From Pseudomonadota bacterium (GTDB lineage Bacteria > Pseudomonadota > Gammaproteobacteria > Steroidobacterales > Steroidobacteraceae), in assembly GCA_021847105.1 (NCBI GenBank), contig JAJZUT010000020.1:1-64000 (forward strand): a stretch of DNA of 64,000 nt. The letters run 5' to 3'. Position numbers and translations under genes: made by a program. Positions within the stretch are counted from its first letter, which is position 1. Each line of letters begins with the position of its first letter. The notes beneath the pieces are model-generated. The model saw nothing but the letters and a program-made list of their open reading frames with translations, had not been told where the DNA came from and made no database searches. Shown one piece after another: positions 17,522 to 27,183 of this stretch.

Positions 17522-18979
17522 TCAACTCTGCAGTGCGCTGCCGCCGAGCAGCACCAGCAGCACGAGTTGTTCGAACGCGGACTTGATCCGGGCAATCAGT
17601 TCGGCCGGGTGCGGTAGGATTTGTCGGTCTGCCATGACCCCGAAATGCACCCGTCCGTGGTAGCTCAGCATGCTGACGCCGATGCCGATACTCCCGGACT
17701 GCGGAACCCAAAACAGCACCTGTCGCAGCGGTGCGCCGTGGATGCTCAATGCCGTACGCGGTCCGCGCAGATTGGAGGCGACCAAACTCGCCTTGGCGCT
17801 GAACAGATCCATCACTACATCCTCTACCGGACGGGGCAGGCTGCCCACTGCCGTGAGCAGGCCATAGGTGAGCAGCGCCTGCTCTGAGCCCTTGAGGGTG
17901 CGCATGGCGGTCTGCACGCCGTAGAGTCGTTCGAGCGGGTGGCGCACCCCGACGGGCAGTTCGACGAACACGAGCCCGAAGCGGTTGCCGAGCGGGTCGT
18001 CGTCTCCTTCGGCTGCGCGCAGGTCAACCGGCACGGCTGCGCGCAGCGTCAGGCCGTTGATGGAATCGCCCAGAGATTGCAGATGCTGACCGAGTGCCCC
18101 GGCCAGCGTGGCGATGAGCACATCGTTGACGGTGCAGCCGAGGACCCTTCCGATTGTCTTCACCTCCTCCAGCAACAGCGATTTTCCCCAGGCGACCCGG
18201 CGGATGCCTGATAGCGGACCGCGCAGATGTGTCGGCGGTTCGTCGGGCAGCAGCGCGATGTGAGCGAGCTCGCTCGCCAGTGTGCTCGCCTGTCCGGCGG
18301 CCGAGGCGGCTGCCGTGGGATGCAGCGCCAGATGCAGTCCGGCCTCGGCAAGACGCCGGCTGTGCCCCAATGTCTCGGTGAGCCATCCGGCAGTCGGCGC
18401 GCCGACAGATTCCGCTGCCGCGGCAGTCGGATCGGATCGCCGGGCCGCGTCCCGGCGCACGAGGGATCGACGGTCGTCCGTCAGATTCAGCAGCACTCGC
18501 ACCAGCGCGATACCGTCGGCATAGCAGTGGTGGATGCGCGCGATGATGGCGCTACCGCGCCCGAAGTGCTCGACGAGATGAAAACTCCAAAGCGGCCGGC
18601 CGGCCGGCAGCGGCTCGCTCGCTAGTTCGCCCACCAGTGCTTCGAGCTCATGCTGGCCACCGGGGCGGGGCAGCGCGGCGCTGAGCACATGATCGTCAAC
18701 GTTAAATGAGTCGAGGTGCTGCCAGACCGCCTGTGCCAGCCCGTCGACCGGGACGCACCTGAAGCGCCTGTAGGTAGCGAAGCGCTCGGCGATCCGCTCC
18801 CGCAACCGTGCGCGCTGCAATGGGGCGCCAAGCACGATGAGCGCAACGATGACCATGGGATTGCTTGTGCGCTCCATATTGAGGAACGCGCGGTCGACGC
18901 GGGAGAGCGGAATGCGCGCTGATGCCGGGGAGTTCGAGGTCGCCGGCGGCTGTTCGCGGGGCTGTGGTGCGGAGCGCAT
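17522..18979 (-). CDS. Wax ester synthase / diacylglycerol acyltransferase (WS/DGAT)
   Basis: A 485-residue full-length member of the bacterial bifunctional WS/DGAT family. The active-site motif HHCYADG (HHxxxDG, about residues 150-156) is intact, the N-terminal LSRVDRAFLNMER block is present, and the C-terminal acceptor-binding domain shows SNLRGPR and the end region YHGRVHFGVMADRQI. The enzyme joins acyl-CoA to a fatty alcohol (wax ester) or diacylglycerol (triacylglycerol) at the inner membrane/droplet surface. The ATG at 18979 is preferred; a TTG six codons upstream also fits. It is divergent from the fatty acyl reductase that would supply the alcohol. Confidence 0.92.
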   Translation of the reverse strand: MRSAPQPREQPPATSNSPASARIPLSRVDRAFLNMERTSNPMVIVALIVLGAPLQRARLRERIAERFATYRRFRCVPVDGLAQAVWQHLDSFNVDDHVLSAALPRPGGQHELEALVGELASEPLPAGRPLWSFHLVEHFGRGSAIIARIHHCYADGIALVRVLLNLTDDRRSLVRRDAARRSDPTAAAAESVGAPTAGWLTETLGHSRRLAEAGLHLALHPTAAASAAGQASTLASELAHIALLPDEPPTHLRGPLSGIRRVAWGKSLLLEEVKTIGRVLGCTVNDVLIATLAGALGQHLQSLGDSINGLTLRAAVPVDLRAAEGDDDPLGNRFGLVFVELPVGVRHPLERLYGVQTAMRTLKGSEQALLTYGLLTAVGSLPRPVEDVVMDLFSAKASLVASNLRGPRTALSIHGAPLRQVLFWVPQSGSIGIGVSMLSYHGRVHFGVMADRQILPHPAELIARIKSAFEQLVLLVLLGGSALQS

Positions 18980-19093
18980 GTGAAAAGTCTGGCGCAATCG
19001 CCTGCGCAGCGAAGCTTCGGTTTGTCACGATGTGCGCCGCACCGACGGTGCGTAGCGTTGCTCTCCTCAGGCGCCCTCGCCGGATGCAGGTCC

Positions 19094-21076
19094 ATGCCGT
19101 ATTTCGTCACCGGCGGTACCGGCTTCATCGGCCGTCACCTCGTCAAACAGCTCGCTGCGCGCGGGGAGCGGGTGTATATGCTGGTTCGGCCCGGTTCGCG
19201 TGCGCGCTTCGAGCGCGTGGTGCGCGACTGCGCGGGCTGGGCCGAGCTGCTCGTGCCGGTCGAAGGGGATCTCGGTGTGCCCGGTCTGGGGGTGTCGGCG
19301 GGGGAGCGCAACGAGCTCCGGACGGGCGTGTCGCACTTTTTCCACCTCGGCGCGCTGTACGACTTGAGTGCCACAGACTCCGAATTGACGAATCACAACG
19401 TCAACGGGACGGCACATGCGCTTGAGCTCGCGCATGAGGTTGGCGCCGGGTGCTTTCACTTCATGAGTTCGATTGCCGCCGCCGGACGTTACCCTGGGGT
19501 GTTCACGGAGGACATGTTCGAACAGGCCATCGGACTCGATCATCCGTATTTCCGGACCAAGCACGACGCCGAGGCGCTCGTGCGCACGACCTGCCGTCTG
19601 CCGTGGCGGATCTATCGTCCGGGCATGGTCGTCGGCGATTCATCGACCGGCGAGATGGATAAGACCGATGGACCGTACTACCTGTTCAAGCTGATTCAGC
19701 GCATCCGCGATGCTTTGCCGCGCTGGGTACCCCTGATTGGCCTGCAGGGAGGGTATGTCAATCTCGTGCCGGTGGACTTCGTCGCGGCAGCGCTCGCGCA
19801 TCTGGCGCACATCGAGGGTGAGGACGGACACTGCTTCCACCTGACTGACCCGCACAATCATCGCGTGGCCGAAGCACTCAATCTGTTCGCTGCGGCGGCG
19901 CACGCCCCGACGCTGCGGCTGCGAGTTGATTCGGATCTCACCGCTGCGCTCGCCGCGGCGGTGCGCGTGGCGCCCGAGGCGCTCGCTCCGCTGCGCCGCG
20001 TGCTCGATGAGCTGCTTGCCGATGCGGGCATTCCGCGAGCGCTGATCGGGATGTTCAACTATCCGACGACATTCCTCGCCACGAGAGCGCAGCGCCTGCT
20101 CGAGCCGGCCGGGATCCGCGTGCCGCCGCTGGCGCAATATGCGTGGCGACTGTGGGATTTCTGGGAGCGCAGGATGGACCCGGATCTCCACCCACAGACG
20201 CGGCTGCGCCAGGCCGTCGCCGGCAAGACGATCGTGGTGACCGGCGGGTCCTCGGGCATCGGTCGGGCAACGGCGTTGCAGCTTGCTGCCGCGGGAGCGC
20301 ATCTGGTGCTCGTGGCGCGCGATGCGGCGCGGCTCGAGCAGGTGCGCGGGGAGGTTCTCTCCCGCGGTGGTCACGCCAGTGTGTATGACTGTGACCTTGC
20401 CGATCCGCTCGCAAGTGCCGAGCTGCTAGGAAGGCTCGCGGCGGAGCAGCCGCCGATCGATATCCTGATCAACAACGCGGGGCGCTCGATCCGACGCGGC
20501 ATCGATGCCACGTACACGCGCTTTCACGACTATGAACGGCTGATGCGGATCAACTATTTCGCGGCCGTGCGGCTTACGCTTGGCCTGCTGCCGTCAATGG
20601 TTGCACGCGGCACAGGACACGTGATCAGCATCTCCTCCATCGGTGTGCTGACTAACGCCAGCCGTTTCGCAGCATACAACGCTTCGAAAGCGGCGCTCGA
20701 AGCCTTCACACGATGCGCGGCCGGGGAATTCGCCGATCGTGGCGTACGATTTTCGGTGGTCAACCTGCCACTGGTGCGCACACCCATGAGTGCCCCAACG
20801 AAGGTGTATGAGGACTTCCAACTGCTCGAGCCCGAACAGGCTGCGGATATGGTGTGCACGGCCATTACCTCCAAGCCTGAGCGGATGAGTACCGGTCTCG
20901 GCACTCTGGCGCATGTGGTCGAGGCGTTTGCGCCGCGAATCAATCGAGTGGTAATGAGCGAGAGTTTCCGCATGTATCCGGATTCGAGCGCTGCGGTCGG
21001 ACCAGACGCGCCCGAACAGGAAATCTCACGCGACGCGCGGCTGTTCGCTGCTCTGCTGCACCAGCTGCATTTCTGA
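19094..21076 (+). CDS. Two-domain fatty acyl-CoA/ACP reductase (alcohol-forming, FAR)
   Basis: A 660-residue protein very similar along its whole length to the Marinobacter fatty acyl reductase type of about 661 residues. Domain 1 (about 1-370) is an extended Rossmann reductase with GGTGFIGRH at 7-15, HPYFRTKHDAE and YRPGMVVG. Domain 2 (about 378-640) is a classical SDR with TGGSSGIG at 383-390, NNAGRSIRRG and YNASK at 528-532. Such enzymes reduce fatty acyl-CoA through the aldehyde to the alcohol using NADPH. The start at 19094 (MPYFVTGG) matches the family start, with AGG just upstream. Together with the divergent WS/DGAT it can make wax esters. Confidence 0.9.
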   Translation: MPYFVTGGTGFIGRHLVKQLAARGERVYMLVRPGSRARFERVVRDCAGWAELLVPVEGDLGVPGLGVSAGERNELRTGVSHFFHLGALYDLSATDSELTNHNVNGTAHALELAHEVGAGCFHFMSSIAAAGRYPGVFTEDMFEQAIGLDHPYFRTKHDAEALVRTTCRLPWRIYRPGMVVGDSSTGEMDKTDGPYYLFKLIQRIRDALPRWVPLIGLQGGYVNLVPVDFVAAALAHLAHIEGEDGHCFHLTDPHNHRVAEALNLFAAAAHAPTLRLRVDSDLTAALAAAVRVAPEALAPLRRVLDELLADAGIPRALIGMFNYPTTFLATRAQRLLEPAGIRVPPLAQYAWRLWDFWERRMDPDLHPQTRLRQAVAGKTIVVTGGSSGIGRATALQLAAAGAHLVLVARDAARLEQVRGEVLSRGGHASVYDCDLADPLASAELLGRLAAEQPPIDILINNAGRSIRRGIDATYTRFHDYERLMRINYFAAVRLTLGLLPSMVARGTGHVISISSIGVLTNASRFAAYNASKAALEAFTRCAAGEFADRGVRFSVVNLPLVRTPMSAPTKVYEDFQLLEPEQAADMVCTAITSKPERMSTGLGTLAHVVEAFAPRINRVVMSESFRMYPDSSAAVGPDAPEQEISRDARLFAALLHQLHF

Positions 21077-21329
21077 GCCACCACGAACTTGCGGCAGCGC
21101 CGGCCTTGCGGGAGTGCAACCTTTCCGTGCTGCGCGGGTCGAACCGGGCATACTGTCGTGCAAGGCCGGTGAGGGTGGCCGGCGGCCGCTGATCGGCCTT
21201 GAGATTGCCCGGTCCGAGGCCGCAATATACGAAATTCCGTGCGGATGCGCCGGCCGTGCACGGTAAGAGGGGACGAGGAGCGCCACGACCCTGGCCGCGG
21301 CACGGCCTTGAGATTCGGAGGGACCGATA

Positions 21330-22166
21330 TTGAACAAGCAGAAGAAGCTGAGCGTCCTGGTGCTCGTTGCGCTGTTACCGGTGGGTGCGCCGGTGGTGCA
21401 CGCCGATACTCCGAGTGCGCCCTGCAGCGGACCCTCGGCGCTGCTCGGACTGCTCGATCGGCCGACTGTTGGGGACTCGAGCTGCGTTGTCCCGCAGGGC
21501 ATGACCGTCGTTGAGGCGGGTGCGAGTGCTGGCAGCCTGTACGGCGGCCCGGGTGGACAGATCGACACGTTGCCCAATCTCGAGCTGCGGTTCGGTCTGC
21601 CCGGCAACTCGGAGCTCGTCTGGTTGCCGCCGAACTTCCAGTATCAGTCCGTCAATGTCGGACCGGGCGGTCCGGCGGCGACCCTGCGCGGGTTCGGACC
21701 GACAGTCCTTGGGATCAAGCATTCGCTCGGATACACCGAGCATTGGCAGTGGACTGCCGAGGCGCTCGCGACCCTGCCCTCGGGCGACAGTCTGTTTGGG
21801 AGCCATGGGCTCGGCGGTGCGCTTAATGCCATCGTCAGCTACGGCAACGGGCCGCTTGGGGTGTCGCTCATGGTCGGGGTCACCTCGCAGACCGAACCGA
21901 CCGCTGCCGGCGGGCAGCGCTTCCAGAGCTTTAATCCGGATCTGGTCGTGACCTGGGCGACGAGTGCGCGCCTGCAGTTCTACGGCGAGGTCTACGGACA
22001 GTCTCACTCGGGATATCACCAAGGGTGGGGCACCGATGCGGACGGTGGATTGCAGTATCTGATCAGCCCGGATTTCGAAGCCGATCTGGAGGAAGGCGTG
22101 CGTATCCAGGGCGATCTCGGCGGTTTCTCGAACTATACGGGCGTTGGGCTCGGTCTGATGTTCTGA
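21330..22166 (+). CDS. Outer-membrane transporter-like protein (phenol MetA-degradation family)
   Basis: A 278-residue exported protein. The start is a TTG at 21330 with GGAGGG 7 bases upstream, giving a signal peptide MNKQKKLSVLVLVALLPVGA ending near VVHA. The rest is Gly-rich with alternating amphipathic strands and an aromatic-rich end (YTGVGLGLMF), as in outer-membrane beta-barrels of the PF13557 type (transporter/MetA-pathway). ELRFGLPGNSELVW and a central ALATLPSGDS are typical. The function in this family is inferred transport; the substrate is unknown. It is convergent with the H+-ATPase. Confidence 0.7.
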   Translation: MNKQKKLSVLVLVALLPVGAPVVHADTPSAPCSGPSALLGLLDRPTVGDSSCVVPQGMTVVEAGASAGSLYGGPGGQIDTLPNLELRFGLPGNSELVWLPPNFQYQSVNVGPGGPAATLRGFGPTVLGIKHSLGYTEHWQWTAEALATLPSGDSLFGSHGLGGALNAIVSYGNGPLGVSLMVGVTSQTEPTAAGGQRFQSFNPDLVVTWATSARLQFYGEVYGQSHSGYHQGWGTDADGGLQYLISPDFEADLEEGVRIQGDLGGFSNYTGVGLGLMF

Positions 22167-22187
22167 GCTCGCGATCGGGCGTTGTCG

Positions 22188-24575
22188 CTACTGCATTTTC
22201 AACCGCGTGCCGATGCGGGCTTTCAGCGTATCCAGCACGAAGGCAAAGACGATGCAGGCACCAAACACCACCGCAACGAGCGGTAGCGAGATCGCGCTCA
22301 TCAGTATGCCGCGAGTGGCGAGGATGGCGAAAATGCCGACGTCCACGAGCATCGACACGACGATCCAGCCGCTCGGCCGCGAACTCCATAGCCGACGCCG
22401 CTCGCGTACCACATAAAACAGAGCCTGGCTCGTGAATGACAGCGTCACCGACGCCAGCGTCTGCAGTCGGACCTGATCGAGCCGCAGCTCGTAGCGCCCG
22501 AATGCGACGACGCCACTGCAGAACAGCACGTTGCACAGCGCAAGTGCGACGCCGAGTATGGTGATGTTGTCGACGTGCCACGCGTTTGGCTTCGGCGAGG
22601 GATGTACGTTGTCCGTCGTTGCGGACATCGCAAGGAAATCGCTGGTGATCATCAGCAGCGCCATCAGGCGAGGCGTGAGGATCGCGTGGCCGGTCATGAC
22701 CAGGCCCACGACCAGCAGGAGCATCTGGCTCAGCTTTTGCGTCAGCGAGCGCAGCGTGTAGGTGAGTATCCGCTGGAAGGCGATGCGCCCCTCGCGTATC
22801 GCGCTCACGATGCCCGCCAGCCCCGGTTCGGTCAGCACGATCCCGGCGGCGGACTTGGCCACGTCCGTCGCGTTCGATACGGCGATGCCCATCTGTGCCT
22901 GGCGCAGCGCCGGGGCGTCGTTGGCGCCATCGCCGCACATTCCAACGGTGTGCCCCCCGGCCTGGAATGCCCGTACGATGTGGAATTTGTCCTCGGGAAA
23001 TACCCCGGCAAACACCGAGTAGTCCTGCGGTAGCACGCGCTCGGGTACGGGCCCGGCGGGACAGATCGGACCGTCGAGGCCGACTTCATGAGCCACGACC
23101 TTGGCGGTCACCGGGGCATCTCCAGTGACCATGACCGTGGTAACGCCCATCGCGCGCAGCTCGCCAATCAACACGGCGGCGTCTGCGCGCGGCGGGTCGC
23201 TGAGGGCAATGAGCCCGATGATCTGCAGCGCCCCGTCGGCGGGGCCGTACGCTACCGCCAGCACACGAAATCCCTCGGCAGCGAGGGCCTCGAGCGCTTC
23301 AGCCGTCTGCGGTGGCGCGGTGGCTATTGCCTGCAGCGTTGTGACGGCGCCCTTGGCGATGCGTACCGAGTGGCCTGCCGCGTCGATGGCGGTGGCTTCG
23401 GCGCGCTTGCGGGCCGGGTCGAACGGCGTGAAGGAATGCAGGCGCGGCACATCGGCCGGGGCGGGGCGCCTTACGGCGGCGGTGTGAATGGCGCCGTCGA
23501 CCGGGTCCGTGCCGCCTTCGGAGCTGGCGAGTGCTGCAAGTGCCAGCACCTGCGACTCCTCGTAACCGGGCATCGGCCGCACGGCCGTTACGGCGAGTGC
23601 ATTCTGGGTGATGGTGCCGGTCTTGTCCGAGCACAGCACGTCCAAGGTCGCAGCCTCCTCGACTGCCGAGAGTCGGGTCGGCAACACCCCTCGTGCGGCC
23701 AGGGCGCGCGCACCGAGAGCGCTCGCCAGCGTGAACGTCGCGGGCAGTGCCACCGGAATGGCCGCCAGAATCGCCGTCAGGGTCAGTGAGATCACCTCGT
23801 GGGTCGGCAGTGCAAGCACAGCCGCGTAGGCAACCTGCGCGATCACCACGGCACCGTTGAAGATCGCCAGGTTCCGTACCACACGCAGGACTGTGGTCTG
23901 CTGGGTGCTGACGCCATGAGCAGTTCGGACGAGCTCGGCGGTGCGGCCAAAACGCGTCCGCGCGCCGGTCGCGGTCACCTGTGCGAGCGCTTCGCCGCGG
24001 CGGATCAGTGCACCGGCATAGCTCTGGCGCCCCGGTCTTCCCTCGACCGGCAGAGACTCTCCGGTCAGCGTCGACTGATCGAGCAGCACCTCCCCCTCGA
24101 GCAGCCGGACATCGGCCGGCACGATGCCGCCGAGGGACAGCTTGACCAGGTCTCCGGGTACCAATTCGGCTGCCGGTACGGTGTGCCACGTGCCATCGCG
24201 CCGCACCGAGGCCAGCAGCGCGAGGCGGGACTTCAGCGCTTCGAGTGTGGCGCGGGCGCGCGCTTCCTGGGCAAAGCCCAGTAGGGCGTTGAACAGCACG
24301 AGCACGGTGATTACCACCGCCTCGACGTATTTACCGAGCGCCAGCTGCAGGACGATGGCAGCCTCGAGCATCCAGGGGATGGGGGCCCAAAACTTTGCGA
24401 GCAACCGGCGCCATGCCGGACTTTCCTGCTCGGCCATGGCGTTGGGCCCGAATTGCGCGCGCCGGCGTGCCGCTTCGGCGCCGCTGAGACCCGCAGCGGG
24501 TGTCACCGCTGTTCCGTCGGGCGGATCGGATGGAGTGGACTGTCGATGCGAAGAGGGGGCGTGATGATCTGGCAC
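22188..24575 (-). CDS. Plasma-membrane proton-efflux P-type ATPase (type IIIA)
   Basis: A 795-residue P-type ATPase. Seen are TGES in the actuator domain, the phosphorylation motif CSDKTGTITQN (Asp317), PFDPARKRAEAT, VTGDAPVTA and GDGANDAPAL. Around ten membrane helices are expected. The M6 segment LLMITSDFLAMS carries Asp646, which aligns with the proton-binding Asp684 of plant AHA2, and VHPSPKPNAW follows as in plant and fungal H+-ATPases, so it should export protons at ATP cost. The start GTG at 24575 is chosen because the conserved N-terminus lies well downstream and GGAG stands 10 bases before it; the start is uncertain. Confidence 0.9.
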   Translation of the reverse strand: MPDHHAPSSHRQSTPSDPPDGTAVTPAAGLSGAEAARRRAQFGPNAMAEQESPAWRRLLAKFWAPIPWMLEAAIVLQLALGKYVEAVVITVLVLFNALLGFAQEARARATLEALKSRLALLASVRRDGTWHTVPAAELVPGDLVKLSLGGIVPADVRLLEGEVLLDQSTLTGESLPVEGRPGRQSYAGALIRRGEALAQVTATGARTRFGRTAELVRTAHGVSTQQTTVLRVVRNLAIFNGAVVIAQVAYAAVLALPTHEVISLTLTAILAAIPVALPATFTLASALGARALAARGVLPTRLSAVEEAATLDVLCSDKTGTITQNALAVTAVRPMPGYEESQVLALAALASSEGGTDPVDGAIHTAAVRRPAPADVPRLHSFTPFDPARKRAEATAIDAAGHSVRIAKGAVTTLQAIATAPPQTAEALEALAAEGFRVLAVAYGPADGALQIIGLIALSDPPRADAAVLIGELRAMGVTTVMVTGDAPVTAKVVAHEVGLDGPICPAGPVPERVLPQDYSVFAGVFPEDKFHIVRAFQAGGHTVGMCGDGANDAPALRQAQMGIAVSNATDVAKSAAGIVLTEPGLAGIVSAIREGRIAFQRILTYTLRSLTQKLSQMLLLVVGLVMTGHAILTPRLMALLMITSDFLAMSATTDNVHPSPKPNAWHVDNITILGVALALCNVLFCSGVVAFGRYELRLDQVRLQTLASVTLSFTSQALFYVVRERRRLWSSRPSGWIVVSMLVDVGIFAILATRGILMSAISLPLVAVVFGACIVFAFVLDTLKARIGTRLKMQ

Positions 24576-24743
24576 GATGTGCGAACTCCGCAGGGCTGCC
24601 AGTCTAGCGGAGACGCTTGCGCCGGGGGGCGTTGATGACCCGAGGCACATTGCTCGACAGCCCGCCAGGAGGCATTGCACACTGCGCCGCCGCCGATTCG
24701 GCCCCGCGAGGGCCGGCAACCGACAGTTCGAGGTTCCCGAATC

Positions 24744-26228
24744 ATGTCCAAGCAGCACACTCCGATCGATGCGGCGGCGCGGCCGCTCATCGTGTGGTTC
24801 CGCAACGATCTGCGCCTCGCCGACAATCCGGCGCTGTCCGCGGCAATCAGCTCGGGGCGGCCGCTCATCCCCGTGTTCATTCTGGATGAGCGGAATGAAG
24901 GAACGCGCTTCCTCGGCGGCGCGGCCCGTTGGTGGCTGCATCACAGCCTCATTGCGCTCGATGCCACACTGGGGGCACTCGAGGGGGCACCGCAGGCGCG
25001 CCTGAAATTGTGTTTGCGCCGCGGCGCCGCAGCGCAGGTGCTGAGTGAACTCGTCGCGGAGTGCGCCGCCGCCGGGGTGTACTGCAACCGTACTTACGAG
25101 CCTGATCTCGATGCGCTCGATACCGGGGTGGCGCAGCGGCTTGCCTCGATCGGGGTGGCATTCGAGCGCTTCCCCGGGGCGTTGCTGGTCGAGCCGGGTG
25201 CGCTGCAGAGTGGCGGCGGCGGCGCGCTGCGGGTGTTTACCCCGTTCTGGAATCGGCTGAGCGCCGTGGAAGTCGCCAAGCCGCTGCCCGCGCCGCGGGC
25301 GGCTGCCGCCCGCGTGCAACCGCCGCGCAGCGAGCGGCTTGAGGATTGGGGACTGCTGCCGCGCCTGGGTTGGGCGGGCGGGTTCGCCGCCCTGTGGACA
25401 CCCGGGGAGGCGGGTGCCCGAGCGCGGCTGCGCGCCTTTCTACGCCAGGGCTTCGAGAGCTATCGCGGCACGCGCGATCTGCCGGCCATCGAGGGGACAT
25501 CGCGGCTGTCCCCCCATCTTCGTTTCGGGGAGATCAGCGCCCGGCAGATCTGGCACGCGGTCCTACGCTCGGCGGCCGATGGGCGCGCTGAGCTCACCGG
25601 CAACGGCTTTCTGCGCGAGCTTGGCTGGCGCGAGTTTGCGCACTACACGCTGTACCATTTTCCGAGCCTGCCGCAACGGCCACTGCGAGCGGAATTTGAG
25701 GGCTTTGGCTGGCGCGAGGATGCGGCTGGATTTGAGGCCTGGTGCCGCGGGCGCACCGGCTACCCCATCGTCGATGCGGGCATGCGCGAGCTGTGGCACA
25801 CCGGTTGGATGCACAATCGCGTACGCATGATCGTCGGCTCATTCCTGGTCAAGGATCTGCTGGTGCCCTGGCAGCAGGGCGAGGCGTGGTTCTGGGACAC
25901 GCTGGTCGATGCCGATCAGGCCAGCAACGCGCTCAACTGGCAATGGGTGAGCGGCTGCGGGGTGGACGCTGCGCCGTACTTTCGTATCTTCAATCCCCTC
26001 ACGCAGAGCCAACGCTTCGATCCCGACGGGGAGTACCTGCGGCGCTGGCTGCCGGAACTACAGGCATTGCAGGCGCCCGAGATTCATGCGCCCTGGAACG
26101 CCGAGCGCGACGTTCTGCGGCGCGCGGGAGTGACCCTCGGTGAAACCTATCCGCGGCCCATCGTTGAACACGACGCGGCGCGCAAGCGCGCACTGGCGCG
26201 CTTCGAGGCGCTCAAACAGCGCGCGTGA
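24744..26228 (+). CDS. phrB: Deoxyribodipyrimidine photolyase (class I cryptochrome/photolyase)
   Basis: A 494-residue protein with an N-terminal antenna-binding domain (LIVWFRNDLRLADNPAL) and a C-terminal FAD domain including GTSRLSPHLRFGEIS, ELGWREFAHY and the signature TLVDADQASNALNWQWVSG with CGVDAAPYFRIFNP. It repairs UV-induced pyrimidine dimers with blue light in the cytoplasm. The start at 24744 (MSKQHTP) has GAGG nearby and the upstream in-frame residues are not conserved. It is divergent from the H+-ATPase; 78 bases after it comes a frameshifted dehydrogenase. Confidence 0.95.
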   Translation: MSKQHTPIDAAARPLIVWFRNDLRLADNPALSAAISSGRPLIPVFILDERNEGTRFLGGAARWWLHHSLIALDATLGALEGAPQARLKLCLRRGAAAQVLSELVAECAAAGVYCNRTYEPDLDALDTGVAQRLASIGVAFERFPGALLVEPGALQSGGGGALRVFTPFWNRLSAVEVAKPLPAPRAAAARVQPPRSERLEDWGLLPRLGWAGGFAALWTPGEAGARARLRAFLRQGFESYRGTRDLPAIEGTSRLSPHLRFGEISARQIWHAVLRSAADGRAELTGNGFLRELGWREFAHYTLYHFPSLPQRPLRAEFEGFGWREDAAGFEAWCRGRTGYPIVDAGMRELWHTGWMHNRVRMIVGSFLVKDLLVPWQQGEAWFWDTLVDADQASNALNWQWVSGCGVDAAPYFRIFNPLTQSQRFDPDGEYLRRWLPELQALQAPEIHAPWNAERDVLRRAGVTLGETYPRPIVEHDAARKRALARFEALKQRA

Positions 26229-26306
26229 CGTGTCGCCTTCTCCTAAGTCGTACTGCAGGAGGAGGTGGTCTGCCGGTACTGCAGCGGATGGTTCAAGGAG
26301 CAGCTC

Positions 26307-27183
26307 ATGGTCACCGTGGGTTTTGTGGGTCTGGGACGCATGGGCATCGCCATGGCCAATACGCTGCAGGCGAACGGATATGCGCTGCAGCTGTTCAACC
26401 GCACCGCCCGATGCGCTGGTGGCGGCAGGCGCTCGCCGCTGCGCCACGCCGCGCGAGGCGTGCGCAGGGGCTGCGGCGGTGCTCGTCATGGTGGCCGACG
26501 ATGCCGCTTCGCGTTCGGTTTGGCTCGGACCGGATGGTGCGCTGGCCGGTCTTGCCGACGGCGCGCTGGCGATCGAGTGTTCGACCCTCTCGCACGCATG
26601 GGTGCTGGAGCTCAGCGCCTCTGCGTGCGCACGCGGCCTGCGCTATCTCGATGCGCCAGTGACCGGTCTGCCTGAACAGGCGGCCACCGGCGAACTGACG
26701 CTGCTGCTGGGGGCGGAACATGCGGATCTCGAGGCCGCCAGGCCCTTGCTCAGTACCGTCGGCCGGCGGCTCATTCACTTCGGTCCCGTGGGTGCCGGCA
26801 CCGCATACAAGCTGTTGGTGAACCTCCTCGGCGCAGTGCAGATCGCATCTGCCGCCGAGGCGATGGCGTTCGCTGAGCGCGCCGGACTCGATTCTCGCCA
26901 GGTTGCCGAGGCGCTCGGCAGCGGTCAGGCGGCCAGCCCGCAGGTCATCCGCAACACGCGCCGGATGGCGGAGGGCCGGCACGAGAATCCGATTCATTTC
27001 ACGCCACAGCTGCGACTGAAGGACATCGAGTACGCGCTCGCGTTGGCGCGCGAGCTCGGTCTGGGCACGCCCTTTGGCCGGGTTGCACACGAATGCTTTC
27101 GCGAGCTGTGTGCGCTTGCGCCAGGCGCTGTCAACGAGAGTGCGATTATCGACGTGTTGCGCCTACGGCGCATATGGGTATGA
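26307..27183 (+). pseudogene. NAD(P)-dependent 3-hydroxyisobutyrate dehydrogenase-like protein, frameshifted
   Basis: The ATG at 26307 (AAGGAG 10 bases upstream) opens MVTVGFVGLGRMGIAMANTL, the Rossmann start of the beta-hydroxyacid dehydrogenase family, up to LFNRTA. The rest of the protein (DALVAAGARRCATPREA, then LRYLDAPVTGLPEQAATGEL, GPVGAGTAYKLLVN with the catalytic Lys, and the C-terminal helical domain) continues one base out of frame from 26410 to the TGA at 27183. Dropping one C from the CCC at 26407-26409 restores a full 290-residue protein. No slippery heptamer is evident, so it is a recent pseudogene or a sequencing error. Confidence 0.8.

Noticed and set aside
24576..25319. Upstream extension of the H+-ATPase frame
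   Set aside because: It runs antisense through the photolyase gene and has no similarity to P-type ATPases.
26400..26415. Programmed frameshift in the dehydrogenase gene
   Set aside because: There is no slippery heptamer, stimulatory hairpin or internal Shine-Dalgarno, and this enzyme family is not known to use frameshifting.
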